A DNA stretch of 28,570 nt from an uncultured Clostridia bacterium (GTDB taxonomy: Bacteria > Bacillota > Clostridia > TANB77 > CAG-508). Under the pieces are notes generated by a model that had not been told where the DNA came from, made no database searches, and saw nothing but the letters and a program-made list of their open reading frames with translations. Of the stretch, positions 1 to 8,014 are shown in pieces. Where the stretch lies: NCBI GenBank assembly GCA_904419095.1, contig CAJFQT010000005.1:1-28570 (forward strand), in the 5' to 3' direction. The first letter of the stretch is position 1. Each line of letters begins with the position of its first letter. The position numbers were made by a program, and so were the translations under genes.

Positions 1-1
1 A

Positions 2-481
2 ACATTACGTAGTGAAGTAGGTTCATTGCATAATGAAGTAGCTTCATTGGGTGGTGAAGTAGGTTCATTGCACGATGAAATGGGAACGTTGCATGAAGAA
101 GTAGGAACATTACGTGGTGAAGTGGGCTCATTGAATGATGAAGTAGGAACATTACGTGGTGAAGTAGGTTCATTGCATGAAGAAATGGATGCGTTGCGAG
201 ATGACGTGGGTAGGTTATATGAAAAAATGGATGTACTAGAGGAGAAGGTTCAAAGAATAGAAGATCTTGGCGAAAAATTGCAGATTGAGAATAGAAACTT
301 AAGTGCTTCACTAGCAAGGATTGAAGTTGAACATGGAGAAAAGTTAGATATAATTTTTGATGCAATTACTATGAATTCAGAAAAATTGAATTTACATGAT
401 AAAAGAATATCAAAAAATGAAAAAGCTGTCGATATGTGTGAGCATAAAATTTATTGGATGGAACAGAAGATAAATAAATAG
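2..481 (+). CDS. Heptad-repeat coiled-coil protein, 5' end outside window
   Basis: The frame is open to the left edge, so the N-terminus is missing; 159 residues are visible, ending at a TAG. The first 80 or so residues are consecutive 7-residue units of the form E-V-G-[ST]-L-x-x. The hydrophobic V/M and L sit three and four residues apart, the spacing of a parallel coiled coil. Units become less regular (EMDALRD, DVGRLYE, KMDVLEE, KVQRIED) and pass into a charged, helical C-terminus without membrane segments. A TTG at 26 could be taken as a start, but the same repeat continues upstream of it, so it is internal. I do not recognise a family. Heptad-repeat proteins of this look occur in clostridia and phage-related regions, but function cannot be inferred. 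A hairpin with a T-run follows about 85 nt later. Confidence 0.8.
   Translation, partial: TLRSEVGSLHNEVASLGGEVGSLHDEMGTLHEEVGTLRGEVGSLNDEVGTLRGEVGSLHEEMDALRDDVGRLYEKMDVLEEKVQRIEDLGEKLQIENRNLSASLARIEVEHGEKLDIIFDAITMNSEKLNLHDKRISKNEKAVDMCEHKIYWMEQKINK
14..244 (+). repeat. 21-bp tandem repeat (about 11 units) coding heptads
   Basis: Eleven adjacent 21-bp units start at 14, 35, 56, 77, 98, 119, 140, 161, 182, 203 and 224. The units at 98-118 and 140-160 are identical, and alternating units resemble each other more than neighbours do, suggesting a 42-bp higher-order period. Degeneracy rises towards the 3' end. The array is in frame with the coding sequence and probably begins before the window. 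Confidence 0.9.
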
Positions 482-564
482 GGTGAAACAAATGATAAAT
501 ATATGATATATGTAAATTAAATTTCAATTCAAAAAAATTTTTAGATATAATGATTAATGGTTTC

Positions 565-590
565 AATATATCTTGGAGATATGTTTTTAG
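565..590 (+). terminator. Likely terminator of the coiled-coil gene
   Basis: A stem of about nine pairs (AATATATCT with AGATATGTT, one G-T pair, 3-nt loop) is followed by a short T-run. It lies 84 nt after the stop at 481. The stem is AT-rich, so strength is uncertain. Between 591 and 704 I see only AT-rich sequence with no gene. Confidence 0.45.
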
Positions 591-704
591 TTTCATGAAA
601 TTTAAAAGAGTTTTTAAAAGAGTCTTTAATGTTTAGTGTTTTGAGTCAAAAAATTTTATAGTTCTTATTTTAATATCAAAAATGTTTAGAAAAAAATACA
701 TAAT

Positions 705-768
705 TTTATCTTGTATAGGTTAAAACGAGTATTTATTAATTTAAATGAATTTTCCTATACAAGATAAA
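705..768 (-). terminator. 15-bp perfect inverted repeat behind leuS, possible terminator
   Basis: Arms 705-719 and 754-768 are exact reverse complements (15 bp) around a 34-nt loop. It begins 10 nt after the leuS stop on the minus strand, and a run of seven T follows the distal arm on that strand. The position fits a terminator; the long loop is unusual. Confidence 0.5.
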
Positions 769-778
769 TTACAAATAA

Positions 779-3172
779 TTATTTAACAACAATATTATAA
801 ATTTTATTTTTAACATAAATTTCTTTAATAATAGTTTTATCACCTAATTTTGAATCAATAGCATTATGAACTTTCTCTTTTACACTAGATTCATCTTCAT
901 CAGGAATAATAGAAATAGTTGCCTTTAATTTACCATTAAATTGGATAGGCAATGTGAGTTCGTTAGATAATGTTTTTTCTTCATCATAAGTAGGCCAAGA
1001 TTCATATGTTATAGTGTTATGATGATTTAACTTGCTATTCCATAATTCTTCCGTAATATGTGGTGCAACAGGATTTAATAATTTTAAAAATCCTTCTGCA
1101 TATGTTTTTGGGAATATGTCTTCTTTGTATACAGTATTAATGAAAATCATCATTTGAGAAATAGCTGTATTGAAATTCATAGTTTCATAGTCATTTGTGA
1201 CTTTTTTTACAGTGTAGTGATAAATTCTTTCTAAGTTTTTATTTGGCTCGTCAGAAATTTTATTAGAGTCAGTATATAATCTCCAAACTCTATCTAAGAA
1301 TTTTTTTGAACCATCAATTCCATTAGGATCCCAAGGTTTTGCAGCATCTATTGGTCCCATAAACATCTCATATACTCTTAAGGCATCTGCTCCGAATTCT
1401 TTTACCATATCATCTGGATTAATAACATTTCCTTTTGATTTACTCATTTTTTCTCCATTAGGGCCTAAAATCATACCTTGGTGACGAAGTTTTGCAAATG
1501 GTTCTTTGACAGGAACATATCCTTTGTTGTATAAGTAATTATTCCAAAATCTAGAGTATAGTAAGTGTCCAACAGCATGTTCTGGACCTCCCATATATAA
1601 GTCAACTGGTAACCAATGCTCTAGTAGTTCTTTATTTGCTATTTCTTTATCATTATGTGGGTCGATATATCTTAAGAAATACCAACTTGATCCAGCTGAA
1701 CCAGGCATTGTGCTAGTTTCTCTTCTTGCAGGTTTACCCTCAAAAGTAGTATTAACCCAGTCTGTTGCTTTGTCTAAAGGTGATGCTCCAGATTTTGATG
1801 GTGCATAATCTTCGAGTTCAGGTAATTCTAGTGGTAAATCTGAATCAGCAAGAGCTTTCATTTCATCATCTAAATATACAATTGGAATTGGCTCTCCCCA
1901 GTAACGTTGTCTTGCAAAAATCCATTCACGTAATTTATAATTTACTTTTCTCTTTCCAATTCCTTTTTCTTCTAGCCAAGAAATCATTTTCTTTATAGCG
2001 TCTTCTTTGTTTAGACTATTTAGGAAACTTGAGTTAATATGTAATCCATCACCTGTAAATGCTTCATTAGAAATATTTCCACCTTCTAATACAGGGATAA
2101 TTTCAAGGTTGAATTTTTTAGCAAATTCGTAATCTCTTTGGTCATGTGCTGGAACTGCCATTATTGCACCTGTTCCATAGGTTGATAGAACATAGTCAGA
2201 AATCCAAATTGGAATTCTTTTACCGTTTACAGGATTTATTGCGTAACTTCCTGTAAATACACCTGTTTTTTCTTTGTTTAATTCAGTTCTTTCTAAATCA
2301 GATTTAGAAGCGGCAAGTTTTATATAGTTATTAATTTCATCTTTTTGTTCATTTGTTGTTATTTTTTCAACTAGTTCATGTTCAGGTGCGAATACACAGT
2401 ATGTACTTCCAAATAGTGTGTCTGGTCTAGTTGTGAATACTGTGAAACTTAAGTTTTCGAATCCATCAATATTAAAAGTAACTTCTGCACCTTCAGAACG
2501 ACCAATCCAGTTTCTTTGAATTTCTTTGGTTGATTCTGGCCAATCAATGTCTTCTAAACCGTTTAATAAAATGTCAGCATATTTTGGAATGTCAAGTACC
2601 CATTGTTTCATATTCTTACGAATAACTGGATATCCACCTCTTTCACTTTTTCCGTTTATAACTTCATCATTAGATAGTACACATCCTAATCCTTCACACC
2701 AGTTAACTGGCATTTCAACTAGTTTGGCAAGGCCATCATTATATAGTTGTTTGAAAATCCATTGAGTCCATTTGTAGAAGTTAGGGTCACATGTAGAAAC
2801 TTCTTTGTCCCAGTCAAATGAAAGTCCTAACATTTTTAGTTGTTTTTTGAATGTTGCTATATTCTTTTTTGTGAATTCTGCTGGATGATTTCCTGTTTTT
2901 ATTGCGTATTGTTCAGCTGGTAGTCCAAATGCATCCCATCCCATTGGATGTAATACGTTATATCCTTGCATTCTTTTCATTCTGGAAATAATGTCAGTTG
3001 CTGTATATCCTTCTGGGTGTCCTACATGAAGTCCTTGTCCTGATGGATATGGGAACATGTCTAATGCATAATATTTTGGCTTTGAAAAATCCCAGACGTC
3101 TGTGTAGAATGTTTTGTTTTCGTCCCAGTAGTTTTGCCATTTTTGTTCTATTTCTCTAAAATTGTATGTCAT
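779..3172 (-). CDS. leuS: Leucyl-tRNA synthetase
   Basis: Charges tRNA-Leu with leucine using ATP, in the cytoplasm; class I synthetase. The protein is 797 residues, the normal size. The ATP-binding HIGH motif is HVGH at residues 49-52, after PYPSGQGL, and KMSKS is at 575-579. Between them lies the CP1 editing domain, with the TTRPDTLFG and GTGAIMAVPAHD signatures typical of LeuRS. The ATG at 3172 was chosen because AGGAAAGGGG lies just upstream; the frame stays open 22 codons further, but without a better site. The gene stands alone on the minus strand. A good sigma-A promoter lies only about 30 nt before the ribosome binding site, which leaves no room for a T-box leader. Confidence 0.98.
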   Translation of the reverse strand: MTYNFREIEQKWQNYWDENKTFYTDVWDFSKPKYYALDMFPYPSGQGLHVGHPEGYTATDIISRMKRMQGYNVLHPMGWDAFGLPAEQYAIKTGNHPAEFTKKNIATFKKQLKMLGLSFDWDKEVSTCDPNFYKWTQWIFKQLYNDGLAKLVEMPVNWCEGLGCVLSNDEVINGKSERGGYPVIRKNMKQWVLDIPKYADILLNGLEDIDWPESTKEIQRNWIGRSEGAEVTFNIDGFENLSFTVFTTRPDTLFGSTYCVFAPEHELVEKITTNEQKDEINNYIKLAASKSDLERTELNKEKTGVFTGSYAINPVNGKRIPIWISDYVLSTYGTGAIMAVPAHDQRDYEFAKKFNLEIIPVLEGGNISNEAFTGDGLHINSSFLNSLNKEDAIKKMISWLEEKGIGKRKVNYKLREWIFARQRYWGEPIPIVYLDDEMKALADSDLPLELPELEDYAPSKSGASPLDKATDWVNTTFEGKPARRETSTMPGSAGSSWYFLRYIDPHNDKEIANKELLEHWLPVDLYMGGPEHAVGHLLYSRFWNNYLYNKGYVPVKEPFAKLRHQGMILGPNGEKMSKSKGNVINPDDMVKEFGADALRVYEMFMGPIDAAKPWDPNGIDGSKKFLDRVWRLYTDSNKISDEPNKNLERIYHYTVKKVTNDYETMNFNTAISQMMIFINTVYKEDIFPKTYAEGFLKLLNPVAPHITEELWNSKLNHHNTITYESWPTYDEEKTLSNELTLPIQFNGKLKATISIIPDEDESSVKEKVHNAIDSKLGDKTIIKEIYVKNKIYNIVVK

Positions 3173-3209
3173 AGTTGTTGCCCCTTTCCTTTTTTTGGTA
3201 TTGCTTTGA

Positions 3210-3238
3210 ATTATATAACAATGTTGGTTTAAAATCAA
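3210..3238 (-). promoter_or_regulatory. leuS promoter
   Basis: On the minus strand, TTGATT and TATAAT are separated by exactly 17 bp. The predicted transcription start is near 3203, giving a leader of about 30 nt before the start codon at 3172. The palindrome at 3358-3568 lies upstream of it. Confidence 0.65.
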
Positions 3239-3357
3239 GTGATTTGCTTTTATTTGCGATATTTGGGGATGGATTTTGTGGATTTATTTGTGATGCAGGT
3301 TTGTGTTTGAAAATTAGATATTTGTAATTGTTTTGGGATTACAGCTAAAAAGGGACC

Positions 3358-3568
3358 GCTAATCCTTAAGAAATATATAATTTAAAAATATGAACGGCTC
3401 ATTCCGTGATTTAAGATATTCTATGCAAAATTTTCGGCACCCTTTACTGTGCTAATTTTCTTAGTAAGAAAATTCCACGAACATTTTCCAAAAATTTTGC
3501 AAAGAATATCTAAAATCCCTACAATCACACATTCATATTTTTAAATTATATATTTCTTAAGGATTAGC
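3358..3568. repeat. 211-bp imperfect palindrome with 37-bp perfect ends (MITE-like)
   Basis: Arms 3358-3394 and 3532-3568 are perfect 37-bp inverted repeats. The inner part continues the symmetry: the block around 3412-3436 (AGATATTCTATGCAAAATTT) matches the reverse complement of the block around 3486-3512 with few changes. The centre is a hairpin of AATTTTCTTA with TAAGAAAATT type arms. There is no coding capacity. The outer flanks (AGGGA on the left, TCTCT on the right) extend the symmetry weakly. A small non-autonomous inverted-repeat element or a long structured intergenic repeat is the best description; I see no clear target duplication. Confidence 0.8.
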
Positions 3569-3645
3569 TTCTCTACTAATTGAAGATGTGTGGAGTGAGT
3601 TGTAATGAAATGCGATGAAAGTTTGGGAAAGTTTTGGTTTTATAC

Positions 3646-3674
3646 TTTAAAAATTTGTTTTGCAATGATATAAT
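3646..3674 (+). promoter_or_regulatory. Promoter of the HD-domain/topB pair
   Basis: TTTAAA and a perfect TATAAT are 17 bp apart. The predicted start is near 3681, 30 nt before the GAAGGG ribosome binding site of the gene at 3723. Confidence 0.5.
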
Positions 3675-3722
3675 ATGCTGTGATAAAAAAGAATAAATAT
3701 TTATTTGTGAGAAGGGAAAGTA

Positions 3723-4487
3723 ATGATTGATATTAGAAATGCGGAAAATGAATTTTTGCAGTATACAAAGAAATTTGATTTGAATAATCCTAATATTGAT
3801 AGAAAAGTTTATCATTCAATTAGAGTTTCTAGAATTAGTAAGGAAATAGCTAAGGGCTTGAATTTAAGTGATGAAGAGATTGTTTTAGCAATGCTAATTG
3901 GAATTTTGCATGATATTGGAAGATTTGAACAATTTACTGTTTATAAAACTTATAATGATTTGAAAAGTATTGATCATGGTAGCTTAGGTGTTAATATTTT
4001 GACAGAAAATAATTATATTAGAAAATATATTTTAGATAATGAGTATGATAATATAATTTTGAATGCTATAAAAAATCATAATCAGCTAAAAATAGAGACT
4101 TCTTTGTCTAAAAAAGAGGAATTGTTTGCTAAAATTATTAGAGATGCTGATAAGATTGATATTATTTATGAAGCAACAGAAATTTTTTGGAAGGATGAAG
4201 TTAGTGATGTTGAAAAACAAAAAATTTCTGATGAAGTTTTCAAAGAATTTAAATCAGAAGTAATTGTTGAAAATTCTTTGAAGAAAAATAATTTGGATAG
4301 ATTTGTTGGAATTATATCATTTATTTTCGATATAAATTTTAATGTTAGTCTAGAAATTTTGGAGAGAAAGCAATATATTAAGAAAATGCTGGATAGATTT
4401 AATTTTAGTGATGGAGATACTAAAGCTAAGATTGATATGATTGAACAGTTGGCAGAAAGATATATAGAAAATAGGTTAAAAGGATGA
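3723..4487 (+). CDS. HD-domain phosphohydrolase
   Basis: Probable metal-dependent phosphohydrolase of the HD superfamily, 254 residues. The HD signature is visible: His31, the His63-Asp64 doublet in GILHDIGRFEQF, His85, His119, and Asp141/Asp143 in RDADKIDI. These are the ligands expected for a binuclear metal centre. The substrate (a nucleotide, ppGpp or a cyclic nucleotide in known relatives) cannot be told. No extra domain, signal peptide or membrane segment is seen. The start is supported by GAAGGG a few bases upstream. The stop lies 4 nt before the topB start, and the topB ribosome binding site lies inside this gene's last codons, so the two are probably translationally coupled. Confidence 0.9.
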   Translation: MIDIRNAENEFLQYTKKFDLNNPNIDRKVYHSIRVSRISKEIAKGLNLSDEEIVLAMLIGILHDIGRFEQFTVYKTYNDLKSIDHGSLGVNILTENNYIRKYILDNEYDNIILNAIKNHNQLKIETSLSKKEELFAKIIRDADKIDIIYEATEIFWKDEVSDVEKQKISDEVFKEFKSEVIVENSLKKNNLDRFVGIISFIFDINFNVSLEILERKQYIKKMLDRFNFSDGDTKAKIDMIEQLAERYIENRLKG

Positions 4488-4491
4488 AGAA

Positions 4492-6495
4492 ATGGATAAA
4501 AAATTATTGATAACAGAAAAACCGTCAGTGGCAATGGAATTTGCAAAAGCTTTAAAATTAAAAACAAATAGGAAGAATGGATATTTAGAGTCTGATGATT
4601 GGATTATTACTTGGTGTGTCGGACATTTGGTTACGATGAGTTATCCAGAAAAATATGATGAAAAATTGAAATTTTGGAGACTGGATACTCTTCCTTTTAT
4701 ACCAGAAGAGTGGAAATATGAGATTATTCCGAATGTTGCCAATCAGTTTAATATTATTAAAGATTTAATGCATAGAGATGATGTTAAATTAATATATAAT
4801 GCAGGTGACTCTGGAAGAGAAGGAGAATATATACAGAGACTTGTTCTTATGATGGCAAAACCTAATCCAAATATAAAGATAAAGAGAGTTTGGATTGATT
4901 CTCAGACAGAGGAAGAGATTCTAAGGGGAATCAGAGAAGCAAAAGATATTTCAGAATATGATAGTTTATCTGATAGTGCATATTTAAGAGCAAAGGAAGA
5001 TTATCTGATTGGAATTAATTTTTCTAGGTTATTGTCTATTATTTTTGGAAGAAGATTGGCTCAAAGCATTAATGAAGATAAGGCCTCTATTTCTGTTGGA
5101 AGAGTTATGACTTGTGTTTTGGGAATGATTGTTGAAAGAGAGAGAGAGATAAGAAATTTTAAAAAGACAAAATATTATAAAGTTATAGGAGATTTTGGAG
5201 AAGAAAACTCTTTCTTTAAGGCTGAATGGAAGGTTACAGAGAAATCGTTATTGTGGGAGTCTAATAAATTGTATAATGAAAATGGTTTTAAGAAAGAAGA
5301 AGATGCAAAATTATTTATCAAAAATTTGGCAGGTAAAAGTGCAAGGATTTCAGAGTTAAAAAAATCAAAACAAAAAGAAAATGCACCACTTTTATTTAAT
5401 TTGGCAGAACTTCAAAATGAATGTACAAAAAGATTTAAAATTAAACCAGACGAGACATTAGATATTATACAGAATTTATATGAAAAAAAATTGGTAACAT
5501 ATCCTAGAACAGATGCAAGGGTTTTGTCAACAGCAATTGCTAAAGAAATTAAGAAAAACTTAAATGGTATTGCAAAAGGATATAAAAACGAAGAAGTTCA
5601 AGGATTTATAAAGAAAATGGTGCAAGAGAATTATTCAACAAATTTAATAAAGACAAAATATGTAAATGATAGTAAGATAACAGATCACTATGCAATAATT
5701 CCAACTGGCCAAGGCTATGAAAACTTTGATAAACTGCCAGATTTGCAGAAAAAAATTTATCAGGTAATTGTAAAAAGATTTCTAGCGATTTTTTATCCAC
5801 CAGCAGAATATAGTAAAATACAGGTTACAGTAGAAGTTCAAAATATTGATGAGAAAATAGAAACATTTTCTGCAAGTGGGAAGGTATGTATGAATCAAGG
5901 ATATCTAGAAATTTTAAAACCAATTGATAAAAAAGCGAACAAACAATCCACAAATAGTGGAAAAGATGTGGATAAATCAGCATTTTCTGAAGAAAAAGGT
6001 CAAAAAAATGATGATGATAAAGAAAATGATTTAGAGATTTTAAAGAGTTTGAAAAAAGGTCAGGATATTGAGGTGCAAAATTATGAATTAAAAGAAGCAG
6101 AAACTTCACCACCTAGTAGATATAATTCTGGTTCAATAATACTTGCAATGGAAAATGCAGGTAAGTTAATTGAAGAAGAAGAATTAAGAGAACAAATTAA
6201 AGGTGCTGGAATCGGTACAAGTGCAACTCGTGGTGAAATTATTAAAAAGTTGGAAAAAATTAAATATATGCAGATTAATAGTAAAACACAAATTATAACA
6301 CCAACTAAAAAAGGTGAATATATATATGACATTGTTAAACAATCAATGCCAGATATACTTAATCCTAAGTTAACAGCAAGCTGGGAAAAAGGTTTGGATA
6401 TGGTTGCAAAGAAGGAAATAGAACCTGACGAGTTTATGATAAAATTAGAGAATTATATTAGGTCTAAATTTAATAGATTGGTTGTTAAAAGATAA
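4492..6495 (+). CDS. topB: DNA topoisomerase III (type IA)
   Basis: Relaxes and decatenates DNA by single-strand passage; type IA topoisomerase of 667 residues. The Toprim domain opens the protein (LITEKPSVA, Glu9), with its second motif at AGDSGREGE (Asp106, Glu110). The second acidic position is Gly108, as in the DAGREGE form I recall for Bacillus TopB, so this is a clade feature and not damage. The active-site Tyr337 lies in VTYPRTDARVL. A GIGTSATRGEII motif marks the conserved C-terminal core. A charged, low-complexity linker lies around residues 480-515. No Cys clusters are present, so the zinc-finger tail of some relatives is absent. It is the second gene of the HD-topB pair and ends at a strong terminator. 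Confidence 0.95.
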   Translation: MDKKLLITEKPSVAMEFAKALKLKTNRKNGYLESDDWIITWCVGHLVTMSYPEKYDEKLKFWRLDTLPFIPEEWKYEIIPNVANQFNIIKDLMHRDDVKLIYNAGDSGREGEYIQRLVLMMAKPNPNIKIKRVWIDSQTEEEILRGIREAKDISEYDSLSDSAYLRAKEDYLIGINFSRLLSIIFGRRLAQSINEDKASISVGRVMTCVLGMIVEREREIRNFKKTKYYKVIGDFGEENSFFKAEWKVTEKSLLWESNKLYNENGFKKEEDAKLFIKNLAGKSARISELKKSKQKENAPLLFNLAELQNECTKRFKIKPDETLDIIQNLYEKKLVTYPRTDARVLSTAIAKEIKKNLNGIAKGYKNEEVQGFIKKMVQENYSTNLIKTKYVNDSKITDHYAIIPTGQGYENFDKLPDLQKKIYQVIVKRFLAIFYPPAEYSKIQVTVEVQNIDEKIETFSASGKVCMNQGYLEILKPIDKKANKQSTNSGKDVDKSAFSEEKGQKNDDDKENDLEILKSLKKGQDIEVQNYELKEAETSPPSRYNSGSIILAMENAGKLIEEEELREQIKGAGIGTSATRGEIIKKLEKIKYMQINSKTQIITPTKKGEYIYDIVKQSMPDILNPKLTASWEKGLDMVAKKEIEPDEFMIKLENYIRSKFNRLVVKR

Positions 6496-6504
6496 TTAAA
6501 ATAG

Positions 6505-6534
6505 AAAAAAAGGGAAGATGTATTCCCTTTTTTT
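6505..6534. terminator. Strong bidirectional terminator
   Basis: A 12-bp stem (AAAAAAAGGGAA with TTCCCTTTTTTT) has a 6-nt loop and A and T tracts on the two sides. It serves topB on the plus strand and, being symmetrical, the small convergent gene ending at 6548. Confidence 0.9.
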
Positions 6535-6547
6535 CGTTTCAATATGA

Positions 6548-6727
6548 TTACTTATTCTGGTACGGACACAGGCTTTTTCCGTACTCGGTGGGTACACATT
6601 TATTTGGAATGACACCAAATATTTCATAAGCCTTTTTCTGATCACCAGGAGTTACTAACTTTGCCCGGCATTTGTTGCAATATACGGATGTTTCCTGTGA
6701 TGGTTTGTAACTTACTTTATTAATCAT
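6548..6727 (-). CDS. Small four-cysteine protein, possible zinc ribbon
   Basis: A 59-residue protein with Cys17 and Cys20 (CNKC) and later Cys44 and Cys54. The first pair is a typical zinc-knuckle half; the second pair is widely spaced. A GTG at 6745 would add six residues, but it lies in a hairpin and lacks a clear ribosome binding site. The ATG at 6727 has only a weak GGAAA upstream, so the start is uncertain. It includes an in-frame CGG Arg codon, which is rare in the neighbouring genes. I do not recognise the family. The gene is convergent with topB and shares its terminator. Confidence 0.6.
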   Translation of the reverse strand: MINKVSYKPSQETSVYCNKCRAKLVTPGDQKKAYEIFGVIPNKCVPTEYGKSLCPYQNK

Positions 6728-6742
6728 ATTTTTCCATTTCTG

Positions 6743-6761
6743 CACCCTATAGGCTAGGGTG
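6743..6761 (-). other. Short GC-rich hairpin at the start of the four-Cys gene
   Basis: CACCCTA and TAGGGTG form a perfect 7-bp stem with a 5-nt loop. It lies 16 nt before the ATG at 6727 and overlaps the alternative GTG. It could be a translational control element or a remnant terminator; no T-run follows on either strand. Confidence 0.4.
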
Positions 6762-6823
6762 ACTTAATAAAATTTTTGGTTACATATATATTATACTACA
6801 AATCTACATAAAAGTCAAAAATT

Positions 6824-7732
6824 TTAGTCAGTAATAGTTCCACCATTAACATGAATAATTTGCCCAGTAACATATCTAGAATCATCACTTGCCAAATACA
6901 AATAAGCGGGAGCGAGTTCAAAAGGTTGACCAGCGCGTTTAAGAGGTACATCAGTACCAAAAATTTCAACTTCTTGTTCTGTAAAAGATGAGGGAATAAG
7001 TGGTGTCCAAATTGGACCAGGTGCAACGGCATTTACTCTAATTTTACTATCAGCTAAAGAGAGTGCAAGAGATTTTGTGAAAACAGTGATTGCACCTTTT
7101 GTTGCAGAGTAATCAATAAGATTTTTCTTTCCATCAAATGCTGTAATAGATGTTGTATTAATTATGCTACTATTAGCTTCTAAGAAAGGGAGTACAGCTT
7201 TTGTTAGATAGAAGAAAGTAAATATATTTGTTTCAAAAGTATCTCTCAACTGTTCACTCGAAATATCCAAAATGCTGTTTTGTGGGAATTGAACCCCACA
7301 GTTGTTAACTAATATATTTATTTTTCCAAATGAATTCATGGCCGTATTTACGATATATGAAGAAAGTTTTTCGTCTCGTAAATCACCAGGAATTAATATG
7401 CATCTTCTGCCATAGCTTTCGATTATTTGTTTAGTTTTGTTTGCATCTTCATGTTCATTAAAATAACTGATTACAATATCAGCTCCTTCTTTAGCAAATA
7501 AAATACTTACAGCTCGTCCAATACCACTATCACCACCTGAAATAATAACGACTTTATCTTTTAATTTTCCGCTTGGAACATAATTAGGATTTTCAAAAAT
7601 TGGTAAAGGATTCATTTCATATTCCATACCTGGTTGATTAGTCTGATGTTGCTTGGGAAAAGTAATAGGTGTTTTCAAATTTTCATCTTTATATCCTAAG
7701 TATGGGATAGTAGGATAACTATCATTAGTCAT
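6824..7732 (-). CDS. Short-chain dehydrogenase/reductase, general-stress type
   Basis: NAD(P)-dependent oxidoreductase of the classical SDR superfamily, 302 residues. The cofactor loop is GGDSGIG at 66-72, the structural motif NNCG is at 143-146 (usually NNAG), and the catalytic set is Ser195, Tyr208 and Lys212 (YSATK). The 50-residue proline-rich N-terminal extension and the GGDSGIG form match the YhdF/YdaD/YghA subgroup annotated as general stress or glucose/ribitol dehydrogenase-like proteins. The true substrate is unknown. The ATG at 7732 is chosen because AAGGAG stands 8 nt upstream; the in-frame GTG at 7741 overlaps that site. Confidence 0.93.
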   Translation of the reverse strand: MTNDSYPTIPYLGYKDENLKTPITFPKQHQTNQPGMEYEMNPLPIFENPNYVPSGKLKDKVVIISGGDSGIGRAVSILFAKEGADIVISYFNEHEDANKTKQIIESYGRRCILIPGDLRDEKLSSYIVNTAMNSFGKINILVNNCGVQFPQNSILDISSEQLRDTFETNIFTFFYLTKAVLPFLEANSSIINTTSITAFDGKKNLIDYSATKGAITVFTKSLALSLADSKIRVNAVAPGPIWTPLIPSSFTEQEVEIFGTDVPLKRAGQPFELAPAYLYLASDDSRYVTGQIIHVNGGTITD

Positions 7733-7857
7733 ATATATCACTCCTTAAATTTTATTCATAATAGTATATGTTAAAAAAATTAAATATAGAACTATAAATA
7801 AAAAAATGTAGTATAAATATTTATGATATTAATGAAAAAATATACTAAATGAAAAAT

Positions 7858-7894
7858 AGATAATATTTTGCAATTAAAATTACAAATATTATCT
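7858..7894 (-). terminator. Probable terminator behind the acyltransferase gene
   Basis: AGATAATATTTTGCAATT (7858-7875) pairs with AATTACAAATATTATCT (7878-7894) with one bulge and a 2-nt loop. It lies about 120 nt downstream of the acyltransferase stop on the minus strand. A weak T-rich stretch follows on the minus strand and a stronger T-run on the plus strand. The rest of 7750-8014 shows nothing else. Confidence 0.4.
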
Positions 7895-8014
7895 ATATTT
7901 ATTTTTTTGAGATTAGGTAAAGAAATGCAATATGCAATAAGAAATAGTAAGATTATTAATATATAGAAGTGAATGTAAGTATGAGTGAAATTTTTAATAA
8001 ATTGAATATCTAAA

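Noticed and set aside
14..244. Regularly spaced short repeats at the left edge as a CRISPR array
   Set aside because: The 21-bp units are contiguous, have no spacers and are in frame with a coiled-coil protein.
4166..4567. Minus-strand open frame of 133 codons across the HD/topB junction
   Set aside because: Antisense to two well-supported genes; Ser/Leu-rich shadow composition and no ribosome binding site.
4801..4827. Apparent loss of the second Toprim Asp in TopB (AGDSGREGE)
   Set aside because: The same Gly occupies this place in the Bacillus TopB sequence as I remember it (ATDAGREGE), so it is normal for the group.
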